Of a stretch of 64,000 bases of DNA, positions 38,832-46,711 are shown piece after piece. Below the pieces are notes generated by a model. The model did no database searches. It was given only the letters and a program-made list of their open reading frames with translations, and was not told the DNA's origin. How positions within the stretch are numbered: the first letter of the stretch is position 1; each line of letters starts with the position of its first letter. Made by a program: the position numbers and the translations under genes. The stretch spans positions 19,250-83,249 of the forward strand of contig NZ_MKSQ01000008.1 of NCBI RefSeq assembly GCF_001898115.1, given 5' to 3'. The stretch comes from Allobosea sp. 67-29. GTDB lineage: Bacteria > Pseudomonadota > Alphaproteobacteria > Rhizobiales > Beijerinckiaceae.

Positions 38832-38860
38832 AAAAAAGGCCGGCGCTGGCAGCGCCGGCC
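38832..38860 (-). terminator. Strong terminator between acpS and aqpZ
   Basis: GGCCGGCGCT and AGCGCCGGCC form a 10-bp stem with a 3-base loop, flanked by TTTTTT on the minus strand. It is the terminator of aqpZ; on the plus strand TCTTCC follows, so it may also end the pdxJ-acpS transcript. Confidence 0.85.
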
Positions 38861-38891
38861 TCTTCCCCTGCCCGAAGGCAGCGCCTCGGGA

Positions 38892-39617
38892 TCACTCCGC
38901 CGGCTGCGTACCCGTGATCGCGGCCTGAGGTTCGTCGCTCAGCCAGCGGTAGATTACGCCGCCGAGGATGCCTCCGAGCAACGGTGCGACCCAGAACAGC
39001 CAAAGCTGCTGCAGCGCCCAGCCGCCGACGAACAGCGCCGGACCGGTGCTGCGGGCCGGGTTCACCGAGGTGTTCGTCACCGGAATGCTGACCAGATGGA
39101 TCAGGCAAAGGCCGAGGCCGATGGCGAGCGGCGCAAAGCCGACCGGCGCCTTGCCGTGGGTCGAGCCCATGATGATGAACAGGAACATCATCGTCATCAC
39201 GACTTCCATGAGAAAGGCCGAAACGAGATTGTACTTGCCGGGCGAGTGATCGCCATAGCCGTTCGAGGCGAAGCCGCCCGTCAAGTCGAAGCCGGGCGCC
39301 CCACGCGCGATCTGATACAGAACGGCCGCCGCGACGATGCCGCCCACGACCTGCGCCACGATGTAGGGCACGACCTGCCCTCCGGGAAAACGCCCCCCGG
39401 CGGCGAGGCCGACGGTCACGGCCGGGTTGAGATGACAGCCCGAAATATGGCCGATGGCATAGGCCATCGTGACGACGGTGAGGCCGAAGGCGAGCGAAAC
39501 GCCGAGCAGCCCTATACCGACATTCGGAAAACCGGCGGCGATGACTGCGCTGCCGCAGCCAGCAAAAGTAAGCCAGAACGTACCGATAGCTTCGGCGACA
39601 TATTTCTTTGCATTCAT
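38892..39617 (-). CDS. aqpZ: Aquaporin Z
   Basis: AqpZ is a water channel of the inner membrane. From ATG 39617 (five G residues about 12 bases upstream) it has 241 residues and six helices. Both half-helix signatures are present: [10 protein letters not shown] and [12 protein letters not shown]. The small N-terminal part [16 protein letters not shown] is typical of AqpZ. It is divergent from an MscS-type channel gene across 150 bases, which makes an osmotic-response pair plausible. Confidence 0.94.
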   Translation of the reverse strand: MNAKKYVAEAIGTFWLTFAGCGSAVIAAGFPNVGIGLLGVSLAFGLTVVTMAYAIGHISGCHLNPAVTVGLAAGGRFPGGQVVPYIVAQVVGGIVAAAVLYQIARGAPGFDLTGGFASNGYGDHSPGKYNLVSAFLMEVVMTMMFLFIIMGSTHGKAPVGFAPLAIGLGLCLIHLVSIPVTNTSVNPARSTGPALFVGGWALQQLWLFWVAPLLGGILGGVIYRWLSDEPQAAITGTQPAE

Positions 39618-39767
39618 TAAAATAACCCCCAATTGAATACTCGCGGACACTGATCCTCGCCGCAGGATTCGTCAACATCCGCCCTCCACCCCGTGACGCG
39701 CTTCCCCGGCCGAACCTTGACGCGCCTGCTGCGTTGCAACATCGTTGTCACCCGGAAGGAGAGCGAT

Positions 39768-40889
39768 TTGAGCGCAGCCGCCCACATCAATCTCTGGCTC
39801 GACCAGCATTTCGGCTTTCTGCCCGCCTGGCTGATCAGCCTGTCGATCCTCGCGGTCGCCGCGGCGGGAGCCTTGCTGATCCATCGCAACCTGTTCGCCC
39901 TGCTGACCCGGCTGGTCAGCCGCATGGATCTGTTCTGGCGTTCGCTCGTCGCGCGTACCAAGGGGCCGACCCGCTTCGCGACGCTGACGATCGCGCTGGC
40001 GCTGGGCGCCGGTGTCGCCCCGCTCAGCGACCATCAGGCCGAGATCATCCGCCACGGCCTGCTGCTGTGCTTCATCGTTCTCGTCGGCTGGATGGCGAAG
40101 ACGGCGCTGCACGTCTGGACGACCGTCTATCTGCGGCGCTTCAAGCTCGACGCCGAAGACAATCTGCTGGCCCGCAAGCACGTCACCCAGACGCGCATCC
40201 TCCAGCGCGTCGGCGAATTCATGATCCTGGTCATCGGGCTATCGACGCTGCTGATGACCTTCGACGGCGTGAGGCAGTATGGGGTCAGCCTGCTCGCCTC
40301 GGCCGGCGCTGCCGGACTGATCGCCGCGCTCGCGCTCCAGCCGGTGCTGAAGAACATTTTCGCCGGCATCCAGCTCGCCGTGACGCAGCCCATCCGCATC
40401 GACGACGCCCTGCTGGTCGAGGGCGAATGGGGCAATGTCGAGGAGATCACCTCAACCTATGTGGTGATGCGGCTGTGGGACTGGCGGCGGCTGATCCTGC
40501 CGCTCAGCTACTTCATCGAGAAGCCGTTCCAGAACTGGACGCGCGAGAGCGCGGCTCTGATCGGCACCGTGATGATCTATCTCGATCACCGTGCGCCGAT
40601 CCAGACCATCCGCGCCAAGGTGCAGGAGATCGCCGAAGGTTCGAAGCTGTGGGACAGGCAGGTCATGGCCGTCCAGGTCACCGACTTCCGCGAGCATGTG
40701 ATGGAAGTGCGCATCCTGGTCAGCGCCCGCACCTCCCCGCGTGCTTTCGACTTGCGCTGTGAAGTCCGCGAAAAACTTATCGCCTTCCTGCAGGAGGAGC
40801 ATCCCTATGCTCTGCCGCGGCTGCGCATGCAGCCCGGTGAGCGCGCCGATAGCCAAGCGCTGGCAGCAGTCCGCGCCGCCGCGGAATAG
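39768..40889 (+). CDS. MscS-type mechanosensitive channel
   Basis: This protein gates an emergency release of solutes when the membrane is stretched. I start it at TTG 39768, 6 bases after AAGGAG; no ATG is well placed, and the open frame extends 25 codons further up. The 373 residues have about four helices, then the MscS core VSLLASAGAAGLIAALALQPVLKNI. The beta domain follows (GIQLAVTQPIRIDDALLVEG, then WDWRRLILPLSYFIEKPFQNW). It is divergent from aqpZ. Confidence 0.88.
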   Translation: MSAAAHINLWLDQHFGFLPAWLISLSILAVAAAGALLIHRNLFALLTRLVSRMDLFWRSLVARTKGPTRFATLTIALALGAGVAPLSDHQAEIIRHGLLLCFIVLVGWMAKTALHVWTTVYLRRFKLDAEDNLLARKHVTQTRILQRVGEFMILVIGLSTLLMTFDGVRQYGVSLLASAGAAGLIAALALQPVLKNIFAGIQLAVTQPIRIDDALLVEGEWGNVEEITSTYVVMRLWDWRRLILPLSYFIEKPFQNWTRESAALIGTVMIYLDHRAPIQTIRAKVQEIAEGSKLWDRQVMAVQVTDFREHVMEVRILVSARTSPRAFDLRCEVREKLIAFLQEEHPYALPRLRMQPGERADSQALAAVRAAAE

Positions 40890-40895
40890 CCATAG

Positions 40896-40916
40896 TCGGG
40901 GCGCCTTAAGCCCCGA
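40896..40916 (+). terminator. Hairpin after the mechanosensitive channel gene
   Basis: TCGGGGC and GCCCCGA form a 7-bp perfect stem with a 7-base loop 6 bases after the stop codon. No T-run follows, so efficiency is uncertain. Confidence 0.45.
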
Positions 40917-40996
40917 AGGATGACCGGATGGCGCCAGGCGGCGCGGAGGTTGGCGTCAGCTTGCCTTATCCCCTTGCCAGGGTTCGGGATAGCGCT

Positions 40997-41016
40997 GAAA
41001 AGTGGTTTCCACTTTC
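40997..41016. repeat. Short palindromic repeat, copy 1
   Basis: GAAAAGTGG-TTT-CCACTTTC is a near-perfect hairpin element in the gap upstream of lepB. A variant with the same layout occurs at 49843-49869. From memory, similar elements with compensatory changes are scattered in Rhizobiales genomes, so this is probably a dispersed intergenic repeat. Confidence 0.55.
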
Positions 41017-41170
41017 CGGCCCGATGCTGTAGACCGCGCGCTGGATCGCAGTCCGGATCGCCGCACGCCCCGTCGGGCGCGACAGCGGCGGTCCGCATGT
41101 TTGTTATCGCATCGGGATTGTCCGGGATGTGCCCTCCACGTTTCGGCCTGGTGCTGCAGGGAGCGCCCGC

Positions 41171-41938
41171 GTGGCCAACGACGTCGACAGCAAATCCAAG
41201 GCGGCCAAGGAAGAAGGCGGCATCTTCGAGACGATCAAGGTCGTCGTCCAGGCCCTGCTCATCGCGCTGGTCATCCGCACGTTGCTGTTCCAGCCCTTCA
41301 ACATCCCCTCGGGCTCGCTGATCCCGACCCTGCTGATCGGCGACTACCTGTTCGTCTCGAAATACACCTACGGCTATTCGCGTTATTCGATCCCGTTCGG
41401 CCCGCCTGTCATGTCCGGCCGTGTCTGGGCAGCCGAGCCGAAGCGTGGCGACATCGCGGTGTTCAAGCTGCCGAGCGACAATTCGACCGACTACATCAAG
41501 CGCGTGATCGGCCTGCCCGGCGACCACATTCAGATGATCGACGGCATCCTCAACATCAACGGCCAGCCGGTGAAGCGCGAGCGCATCGCCGATTATGTCA
41601 CCTCCGACAACTGGGGCCGCAATGTTCCGGTGATCCGCTACAACGAGACGCTGCCGAACGGGGTGACGCATCAGATCATCGAGCGCGAAGGCGACACCGG
41701 CACATTCGACAACACCCAGGTCTTCACCGTGCCGCCCGGCCATTTCTTCATGATGGGCGACAACCGCGACAATTCGCTCGACTCGCGCGACCGCAGCGTC
41801 GGCTATGTGCCGTTCGAGAATTTCGTTGGGCGGGCCGAGATCATCTTCTTCTCGATCGACGAAGGCGCTTCGGCCTGGAAGATCTGGGAATGGCCCTATA
41901 CGGTTCGCTGGAACCGGATCTTCAGCACCATCAAGTGA
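41171..41938 (+). CDS. lepB: Signal peptidase I
   Basis: LepB removes signal peptides from exported proteins at the inner membrane. I start it at GTG 41171, behind GGGAG, giving 255 residues. An N-terminal helix (VVQALLIALVIRTLLF) is followed by the catalytic Ser in NIPSGSLIPTLLIGDYLFVSKY. Tyr-Ser-Arg loops, the catalytic Lys in STDYIKRVIGLPGDHI and the MGDNRDNSLDSR box follow. Its stop overlaps the rnc start codon (GTGA), as in other alphaproteobacteria. Confidence 0.95.
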   Translation: MANDVDSKSKAAKEEGGIFETIKVVVQALLIALVIRTLLFQPFNIPSGSLIPTLLIGDYLFVSKYTYGYSRYSIPFGPPVMSGRVWAAEPKRGDIAVFKLPSDNSTDYIKRVIGLPGDHIQMIDGILNINGQPVKRERIADYVTSDNWGRNVPVIRYNETLPNGVTHQIIEREGDTGTFDNTQVFTVPPGHFFMMGDNRDNSLDSRDRSVGYVPFENFVGRAEIIFFSIDEGASAWKIWEWPYTVRWNRIFSTIK

Positions 41939-42666
41939 GCAAAGCGGGCGAAGGCGGGCGCAAGGCCCCGGACACGGCGCGGCTCGAGGCTGCGCTCGGT
42001 CATCGCTTTGCCGACAGGTCGCTGCTGGAGACTGCGCTCACCCATATGAGCGCCGAGGAGTCGCGGCTGGCAAGCTATCAGCGCCTGGAATTCCTCGGAG
42101 ACAGAGTGCTCGGCCTGTCGATCGCAGACATGCTGTTCCGACGCTATCCGCAATCCGAGGAAGGCAATCTCTCGCGCCGCCTCGCTGATCTCGTGCGCAA
42201 GGAGACCTGCGCCGAAGTAGCGATGGCCTGGAACCTCGGGCAGTTCATGCGCCTGGGCGATGGCGAGATCCTGGGCGGGGCACGCAAGAACAAGGCGATC
42301 CTGGCCGATGCCTGCGAGGCGATCATCGGCGCCGTCTTCATCGACGGCGGCTACGAGGCGGCGCGCGCGCTGGTCGAGCGCGCTTTCGGCGAGCGGCTGA
42401 TGAAGCCGGTGCGTCCGTTGCGCGATGCCAAGACGGCGCTGCAGGAATGGGCGCAAGGCAAGGGCTATCCGACGCCGACCTATAGCGAGCGCGGCCGTTC
42501 CGGCCCCGACCATGCGCCGGTGTTCGTCGTGGCGGCCAGGATCACCGGGCTCGCGGACAGCGAGGCGCGCGGGCCGTCGAAGCGGCTGGCCGAGCAGGCC
42601 GCGGCGGAAGCTTTTCTGAAACGCGAGGGTTTGTGGAACGACAAGCCGGAGGGCGACGATGTCTGA
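41935..42666 (+). CDS. rnc: Ribonuclease III
   Basis: RNase III cuts double-stranded RNA in rRNA maturation and mRNA control. It starts at GTG 41935, overlapping the lepB stop by 3 bases, and has 243 residues. The catalytic signature is YQRLEFLGDRVLGLSIADMLF and the second acidic cluster is LADACEAIIGAVFIDGG. A double-stranded RNA binding domain follows (KTALQEWAQGKGYPTPTY, ending GPSKRLAEQAAAEAFLKREG). It overlaps era by 8 bases. Confidence 0.95.
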   Translation: MSKAGEGGRKAPDTARLEAALGHRFADRSLLETALTHMSAEESRLASYQRLEFLGDRVLGLSIADMLFRRYPQSEEGNLSRRLADLVRKETCAEVAMAWNLGQFMRLGDGEILGGARKNKAILADACEAIIGAVFIDGGYEAARALVERAFGERLMKPVRPLRDAKTALQEWAQGKGYPTPTYSERGRSGPDHAPVFVVAARITGLADSEARGPSKRLAEQAAAEAFLKREGLWNDKPEGDDV

Positions 42667-43570
42667 GGCGGATCAACCCACGCGCTGCGGCTTCGTCGCG
42701 CTGATCGGTGCCCCCAACGCGGGCAAGTCGACACTGCTCAACCAGCTCGTCGGCGCCAAGATCTCGATCGTCTCGCGCAAGGTGCAGACCACGCGCACGC
42801 AGGTGCGCGGCATCGCGCTTTCCGGGACTGCGCAGATCATCTTCGTCGACACGCCCGGAATCTTCGCGCCCAAGCGCCGGCTCGACCGCGCCATGGTGAC
42901 GAGCGCCTGGGGCGGCGCCACCGATGCCGATCTGATCGGCGTGCTGATCGACGTCGCCCGCTTCGAGCATGAAGAGAACACGGTCCTGCTGGAGAAGCTC
43001 GCTGAGCTGAAGCAGCCGAAATTCCTGATCCTCAACAAGATCGACACGGTGCCGAAGGAGAAGCTGCTCGAGATCACCGCCAAGGTGAACGAGAGGGGCC
43101 AGTTCGAGGCGACCTTCATGGTCGCCGCGCTGACCGGCTACGGCGTCAAGGATATCCTCGCCTGGCTGGAGAAGCGGCTTCCCCCCGGCCCGTGGCTCTA
43201 TCCGGAAGACCAGATTTCGGACGCGCCGCTGCGCTTCCTGGCCGCCGAAATCACCCGCGAGAAGATCTTCGAGCGGCTGCACGACGAATTGCCCTACCGC
43301 TCCACCGTCGAGACGGAGAGCTGGCAGCAGAAGCCGGACGGCTCGGTGCGGATCGAGCAGACGATCTATGTCGAACGCGAGGGCCAGCGGAAGATCGTGC
43401 TCGGCGAAGGCGGCCAGACGATCAAGGCGATCGGCCAGAAGGCCCGTGCCGAGATCGCGGAAGCGGCCGAGGCGAAGGTGCATCTGTTCCTGTTCGTGAA
43501 GGTCCGCGAGAACTGGAGCGACGACCCCGAACGCTATCGCGAGATGGGGCTCGACTTTCCGAAGGGGTGA
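42659..43570 (+). CDS. era: GTPase Era
   Basis: Era is a 16S-rRNA-binding GTPase needed for 30S subunit assembly. The 303 residues have G1 GAPNAGKSTLLNQLVG, switch region VQTTRTQVRGI, G3 DTPGIF, and G4 NKID. The C-terminal KH domain is YVEREGQRKIVLGEGGQTIKAIGQKAR. It overlaps rnc by 8 bases. A 22-base imperfect palindrome lies 86 bases after the stop. Confidence 0.96.
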   Translation: MSEADQPTRCGFVALIGAPNAGKSTLLNQLVGAKISIVSRKVQTTRTQVRGIALSGTAQIIFVDTPGIFAPKRRLDRAMVTSAWGGATDADLIGVLIDVARFEHEENTVLLEKLAELKQPKFLILNKIDTVPKEKLLEITAKVNERGQFEATFMVAALTGYGVKDILAWLEKRLPPGPWLYPEDQISDAPLRFLAAEITREKIFERLHDELPYRSTVETESWQQKPDGSVRIEQTIYVEREGQRKIVLGEGGQTIKAIGQKARAEIAEAAEAKVHLFLFVKVRENWSDDPERYREMGLDFPKG

Positions 43571-43655
43571 GCGACGGGACGCCCGTCGTCTCCCGATTTG
43601 CCGCCCAGCGGAATGCCGCCGCGATGCGGGCCTGCGTCATGTCTTCGCGGCCATA

Positions 43656-43677
43656 GCCGCTGCGGCGCCGCAACGGC
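43656..43677 (+). terminator. GC palindrome after era
   Basis: GCCGCTGCGGC-GCCGCAACGGC is a 22-base inverted repeat with one mismatched pair. There is no T-run. It is a possible end of the lepB-rnc-era transcript. Confidence 0.3.
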
Positions 43678-43751
43678 ATGCTCCGCCTGCGGCAACAGGC
43701 CACGGCTGCTCCTTGAAACTTGTCAAATTTCGTTCATGAAACGACATTGTT

Positions 43752-43763
43752 AAAACGCGTTTT
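43752..43763. promoter_or_regulatory. Perfect palindrome upstream of the NYN-domain gene
   Basis: AAAACGCGTTTT is a 12-base perfect palindrome 47 bases upstream of the start codon, in an unusually AT-rich pocket (43710-43800). A second partial dyad (TCGTT-N5-AACGA) lies about 15 bases before it. It may be an operator overlapping the promoter. Confidence 0.35.
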
Positions 43764-43809
43764 GCTTCCAATCTGATTACTTCAAGTGATTTCAGCAGGA
43801 GTGATTGCC

Positions 43810-44445
43810 ATGGCCGCCTCGCCGCGCATTGCGCTGTTCATCGACGGCGCCAATCTTTACGCAACCTCGAAGCAGCTCGGCTTCGATATGGATTACCGCA
43901 GGCTTCTGAGGGAGTTTCAGGGGCGCGGCAACCTCATCCGCGCCTTCTATTTCACCACGTTGGTGGAGAGCGAAGAGTATTCCTCGATCCGCCCGCTCGT
44001 CGATTGGCTCGACTACAACGGCTATCGCGTCATCACCAAGGCCGCGAAGGAATTCACCGACGCCACCGGCCGGCGGCGTGTCAAGGGCAACATGGACATC
44101 GAGCTGGCGATCGAGATGCTCGAACTGGCGCCGCATCTCGATCAGATCTACCTGTTTTCCGGCGACGGCGACTTCCGCCCGCTGGTCGAGGCGGTGCAGC
44201 GCAAGGGCGTGAAGGTCTGGGTGGTCTCGACGATCTCGACCAACCCGCCGATGGTTTCGGACGAGTTGCGCCGGCAATGCGACGAGTTCGTCGATCTGGC
44301 CCAGCTCATGCCGAAGATCGGACGCGACCCGGCCGAACGCGCGAGCCGGAGCGGCGGAACTCCCGGCGGACCGGGCGCCCCGGCCAACCCGTCGCTGGAG
44401 CGCCGCTACGGCATCCGCCAGGGCGACGAGCCGGTCGAGGGGTGA
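43810..44445 (+). CDS. NYN/LabA-domain (PIN-like) protein
   Basis: This 211-residue protein is of the LabA/DUF88 family with a PIN-like nuclease fold. The presumed metal-binding acids lie in RIALFIDGANLYAT, RVKGNMDIELAIEMLE and IYLFSGDGDFRPLVEA. The C-terminal 40 residues are Gly/Pro-rich and probably disordered. The ATG follows AGGAG by 9 bases. Its stop faces the smpB stop across 31 bases. A role in RNA turnover is suggested by the fold and by the smpB neighbour, but the target is unknown. Confidence 0.9.
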   Translation: MAASPRIALFIDGANLYATSKQLGFDMDYRRLLREFQGRGNLIRAFYFTTLVESEEYSSIRPLVDWLDYNGYRVITKAAKEFTDATGRRRVKGNMDIELAIEMLELAPHLDQIYLFSGDGDFRPLVEAVQRKGVKVWVVSTISTNPPMVSDELRRQCDEFVDLAQLMPKIGRDPAERASRSGGTPGGPGAPANPSLERRYGIRQGDEPVEG

Positions 44446-44476
44446 GGCAACAAAGCGGAAGGGGAGCGCGGGAAGC

Positions 44477-44950
44477 TCACCCGCCAGTCTTCAAAATCCG
44501 CTGCTTGTCGCGGTTCCAGTCGCGGGTCTTCTCGGTCTCGCGCTTGTCGTGAAGCTTCTTGCCCTTGCCGAGGCCGATCTCGACCTTGGCCCGTCCCCGG
44601 TCGTTGAAATAGACCTTGAGCGGGATCAGGGCCATGCCCTCGCGCTGCACGGCGCCCATCAGCTTGTTGATCTCGCGCCGATGCAGCAGGAGCTTGCGCG
44701 GCCGGCGGACCTCGTGGTTGAAGCGGTTCGCCTCAAGATACTCCGGAATATAGGCGTTGAACAGGAAGAGCTCCTCGCCCATCGGGCCGGCATAGCTCTC
44801 CCCGATTGTCGCCTTGCCGCCGCGCAGCGCCTTGATCTCGGTGCCCTGCAGGGCGATGCCCGCCTCGAGCGTCTCCTTGATCTCGTAGTTGAAGCGCGCC
44901 TTGCGGTTGTCGGCGGCGAGCCGATAGCGGGCAGGATCAGGCTTCTTCAT
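44477..44950 (-). CDS. smpB: SsrA-binding protein SmpB
   Basis: SmpB brings tmRNA to stalled ribosomes in trans-translation. The 157 residues contain [55 protein letters not shown], and the C-terminal basic [23 protein letters not shown] tail that enters the decoding centre. Its ATG overlaps the paiB stop (ATGA). No tmRNA gene is recognisable in the neighbouring gaps. Confidence 0.96.
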   Translation of the reverse strand: MKKPDPARYRLAADNRKARFNYEIKETLEAGIALQGTEIKALRGGKATIGESYAGPMGEELFLFNAYIPEYLEANRFNHEVRRPRKLLLHRREINKLMGAVQREGMALIPLKVYFNDRGRAKVEIGLGKGKKLHDKRETEKTRDWNRDKQRILKTGG

Positions 44951-45594
44951 ACCGAACCACCGAATCCGTGTTCCTTGACCAACGCCGCCATGGCCTGCGA
45001 TCCCGATTCAGGATCGGCGCTCAAGCCGTTGAGAACGCCGAGCTTGTCGTCTTCCCGCCGGTTCTGGCTGAGCTTGAACTTTCCGACAATCGAGGCGATC
45101 GCGATCTCGATGCCGACGATGCCGCGCGCCTGCGCGGCGATGAACGGCTCCGGCGCATCGGCCACGGCCCAAGGCTCGGCGCGCGGCGCCTCCTGCTGCC
45201 GAGTCAATGATTCCAACTGCGCCCTGAGCCAGGTCTGATCCTCGATCGTACGGGCCGGGCCGCGGACCTGCACCGTAACGTAGTTCCAGGTCGGCACGAC
45301 CTTGCCGCTCTCCCGCTTGGTCGCATACCAGGCGGGCGTGACGTAGCGCTCGACACCGGTGAAGATCACCAGCGTCTCGGCTCCGGCAGCGATCGCCTTC
45401 CACTGCGCGTTGGGGCGAGCGAGATGAGCCCGCAGCAGGCCCTGCTCGCCCTCGTCGGCATGCAGGACGAAAGGCACCGGATTGGCCATCAAACCGCCCT
45501 CGCCGGCCGTGACCAGCGTCGCCAGCGGGTGCTGTCGGATGACCGCATGCAACTGCGCGCGGTCCTCGACCTTGAAGTGACTGGGCTCGTACAT
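44947..45594 (-). CDS. FMN-binding PaiB-family protein
   Basis: This 215-residue PaiB-type protein contains the N-terminal [29 protein letters not shown] flavin-binding split barrel. It also has [16 protein letters not shown], the middle [30 protein letters not shown], and a C-terminal [20 protein letters not shown]. In Bacillus PaiB is a regulator of sporulation and protease genes; here a flavin-dependent function is also possible. It overlaps smpB by 4 bases and lies 53 bases after dapA. Confidence 0.88.
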   Translation of the reverse strand: MYEPSHFKVEDRAQLHAVIRQHPLATLVTAGEGGLMANPVPFVLHADEGEQGLLRAHLARPNAQWKAIAAGAETLVIFTGVERYVTPAWYATKRESGKVVPTWNYVTVQVRGPARTIEDQTWLRAQLESLTRQQEAPRAEPWAVADAPEPFIAAQARGIVGIEIAIASIVGKFKLSQNRREDDKLGVLNGLSADPESGSQAMAALVKEHGFGGSV

Positions 45595-45647
45595 CGTTCC
45601 GGTATCCCTGGCTTCGGCCGGGGCGACCGGTCGAGCGCAAACCCTAT

Positions 45648-46541
45648 TTAGGCATTCAGCAGCCCGGCGAAAACCATGGCCTCGCGGATGGTCTTGCCCG
45701 TCGCCGGCGTCACCGGCATCAGCGGCAGGCGGATCTCCTCCTCGATGCGGCCGAGCAGCTTGAGCCCGTGCTTGGCACCGGCGAGGCCCGGCTCCTTGAA
45801 GGTCGCATCATGCAGCGGCACCAGACGGTCCTGCACCTTGAGCGCCTTGGCGTAGTCGCCCTTGAGGGCCGCCTCCATCAGGTCGGCGCAAAGACGCGGC
45901 GCGACATTGGCGACGACCGAGATGCAGCCATGGCCGCCGGCCGCCATATAGGCGAGCGCCGTCATGTCCTCGCCCGAGAGCTGGATGAAGTCCGGCCCCA
46001 TGGCATGGCGTTGCTGCGAGACCCGGGCGAGATTGGCGGTGGCATCCTTCACGCCTGCGATGTTCTTCAGCTCGTAGAGGCGGGTCATCGTCTCGACCGA
46101 CATGTCGACCACCGAACGCGGCGGGATATTATAGATGATGATGGGAAGCCCGATCGCATCGTTCACCGCCTTGAAGTGCTGATACATGCCCTCCTGGGTC
46201 GGCTTGTTGTAATAGGGCGTGACGACGAGGACAGCGTCAGCCCCCGCCTTCTCGGCATGGACGGCGAGGTCGATCGCCTCCGTGGTGTTGTTCGAGCCGG
46301 CTCCGGCGATGACCGGCACGCGGCCCTTGGCCTGCGCGACGACGATCTCGACGACCTGCTTGTGCTCGTCATGGGAGAGCGTCGGGCTCTCGCCGGTGGT
46401 GCCGACGGGCACGAGCCCAGTCGAGCCGCTCTCGATCTGCCAATCGACCAGCGCCCTGAGCGCAGCTTCGTCGACCTTGCCGTCTTTGAACGGCGTGACC
46501 AGAGCGGGCATCGAGCCGGTGAAGGCGGGGTGCTTGGTCAT
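45648..46541 (-). CDS. dapA: 4-hydroxy-tetrahydrodipicolinate synthase
   Basis: DapA joins pyruvate and aspartate semialdehyde in lysine and diaminopimelate synthesis. From ATG 46541 it has 297 residues. Marks are [57 protein letters not shown] with the catalytic Tyr, and the Schiff-base lysine in [11 protein letters not shown]. It diverges from a lytic transglycosylase gene across 170 bases and probably heads dapA-paiB-smpB. Confidence 0.96.
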   Translation of the reverse strand: MTKHPAFTGSMPALVTPFKDGKVDEAALRALVDWQIESGSTGLVPVGTTGESPTLSHDEHKQVVEIVVAQAKGRVPVIAGAGSNNTTEAIDLAVHAEKAGADAVLVVTPYYNKPTQEGMYQHFKAVNDAIGLPIIIYNIPPRSVVDMSVETMTRLYELKNIAGVKDATANLARVSQQRHAMGPDFIQLSGEDMTALAYMAAGGHGCISVVANVAPRLCADLMEAALKGDYAKALKVQDRLVPLHDATFKEPGLAGAKHGLKLLGRIEEEIRLPLMPVTPATGKTIREAMVFAGLLNA

Positions 46542-46711
46542 GGGGGACGGTCCTGCGGCGAAAACACGGGGTTGCGGGCCGTCACACATAAACCGTCGCC
46601 TCGCCAAGGCAAAGCCAACAACCCATGAAAATGCGTGGCCTCATGGTTAAGCTTTCCTAAACCTGCTTCCCCGACCATCATCCGATGCCAGCACGAGGAT
46701 GGAGTCACGCC

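Noticed and set aside
40890..41170. tRNA or other structured RNA gene upstream of lepB
   Set aside because: Only two short hairpins are present; no cloverleaf or CCA end.
43571..45647. tmRNA (ssrA) gene beside smpB
   Set aside because: The gaps around smpB, paiB and dapA are 31 to 53 bases and cannot hold it. The 239-base gap after era shows no tRNA-like ends.
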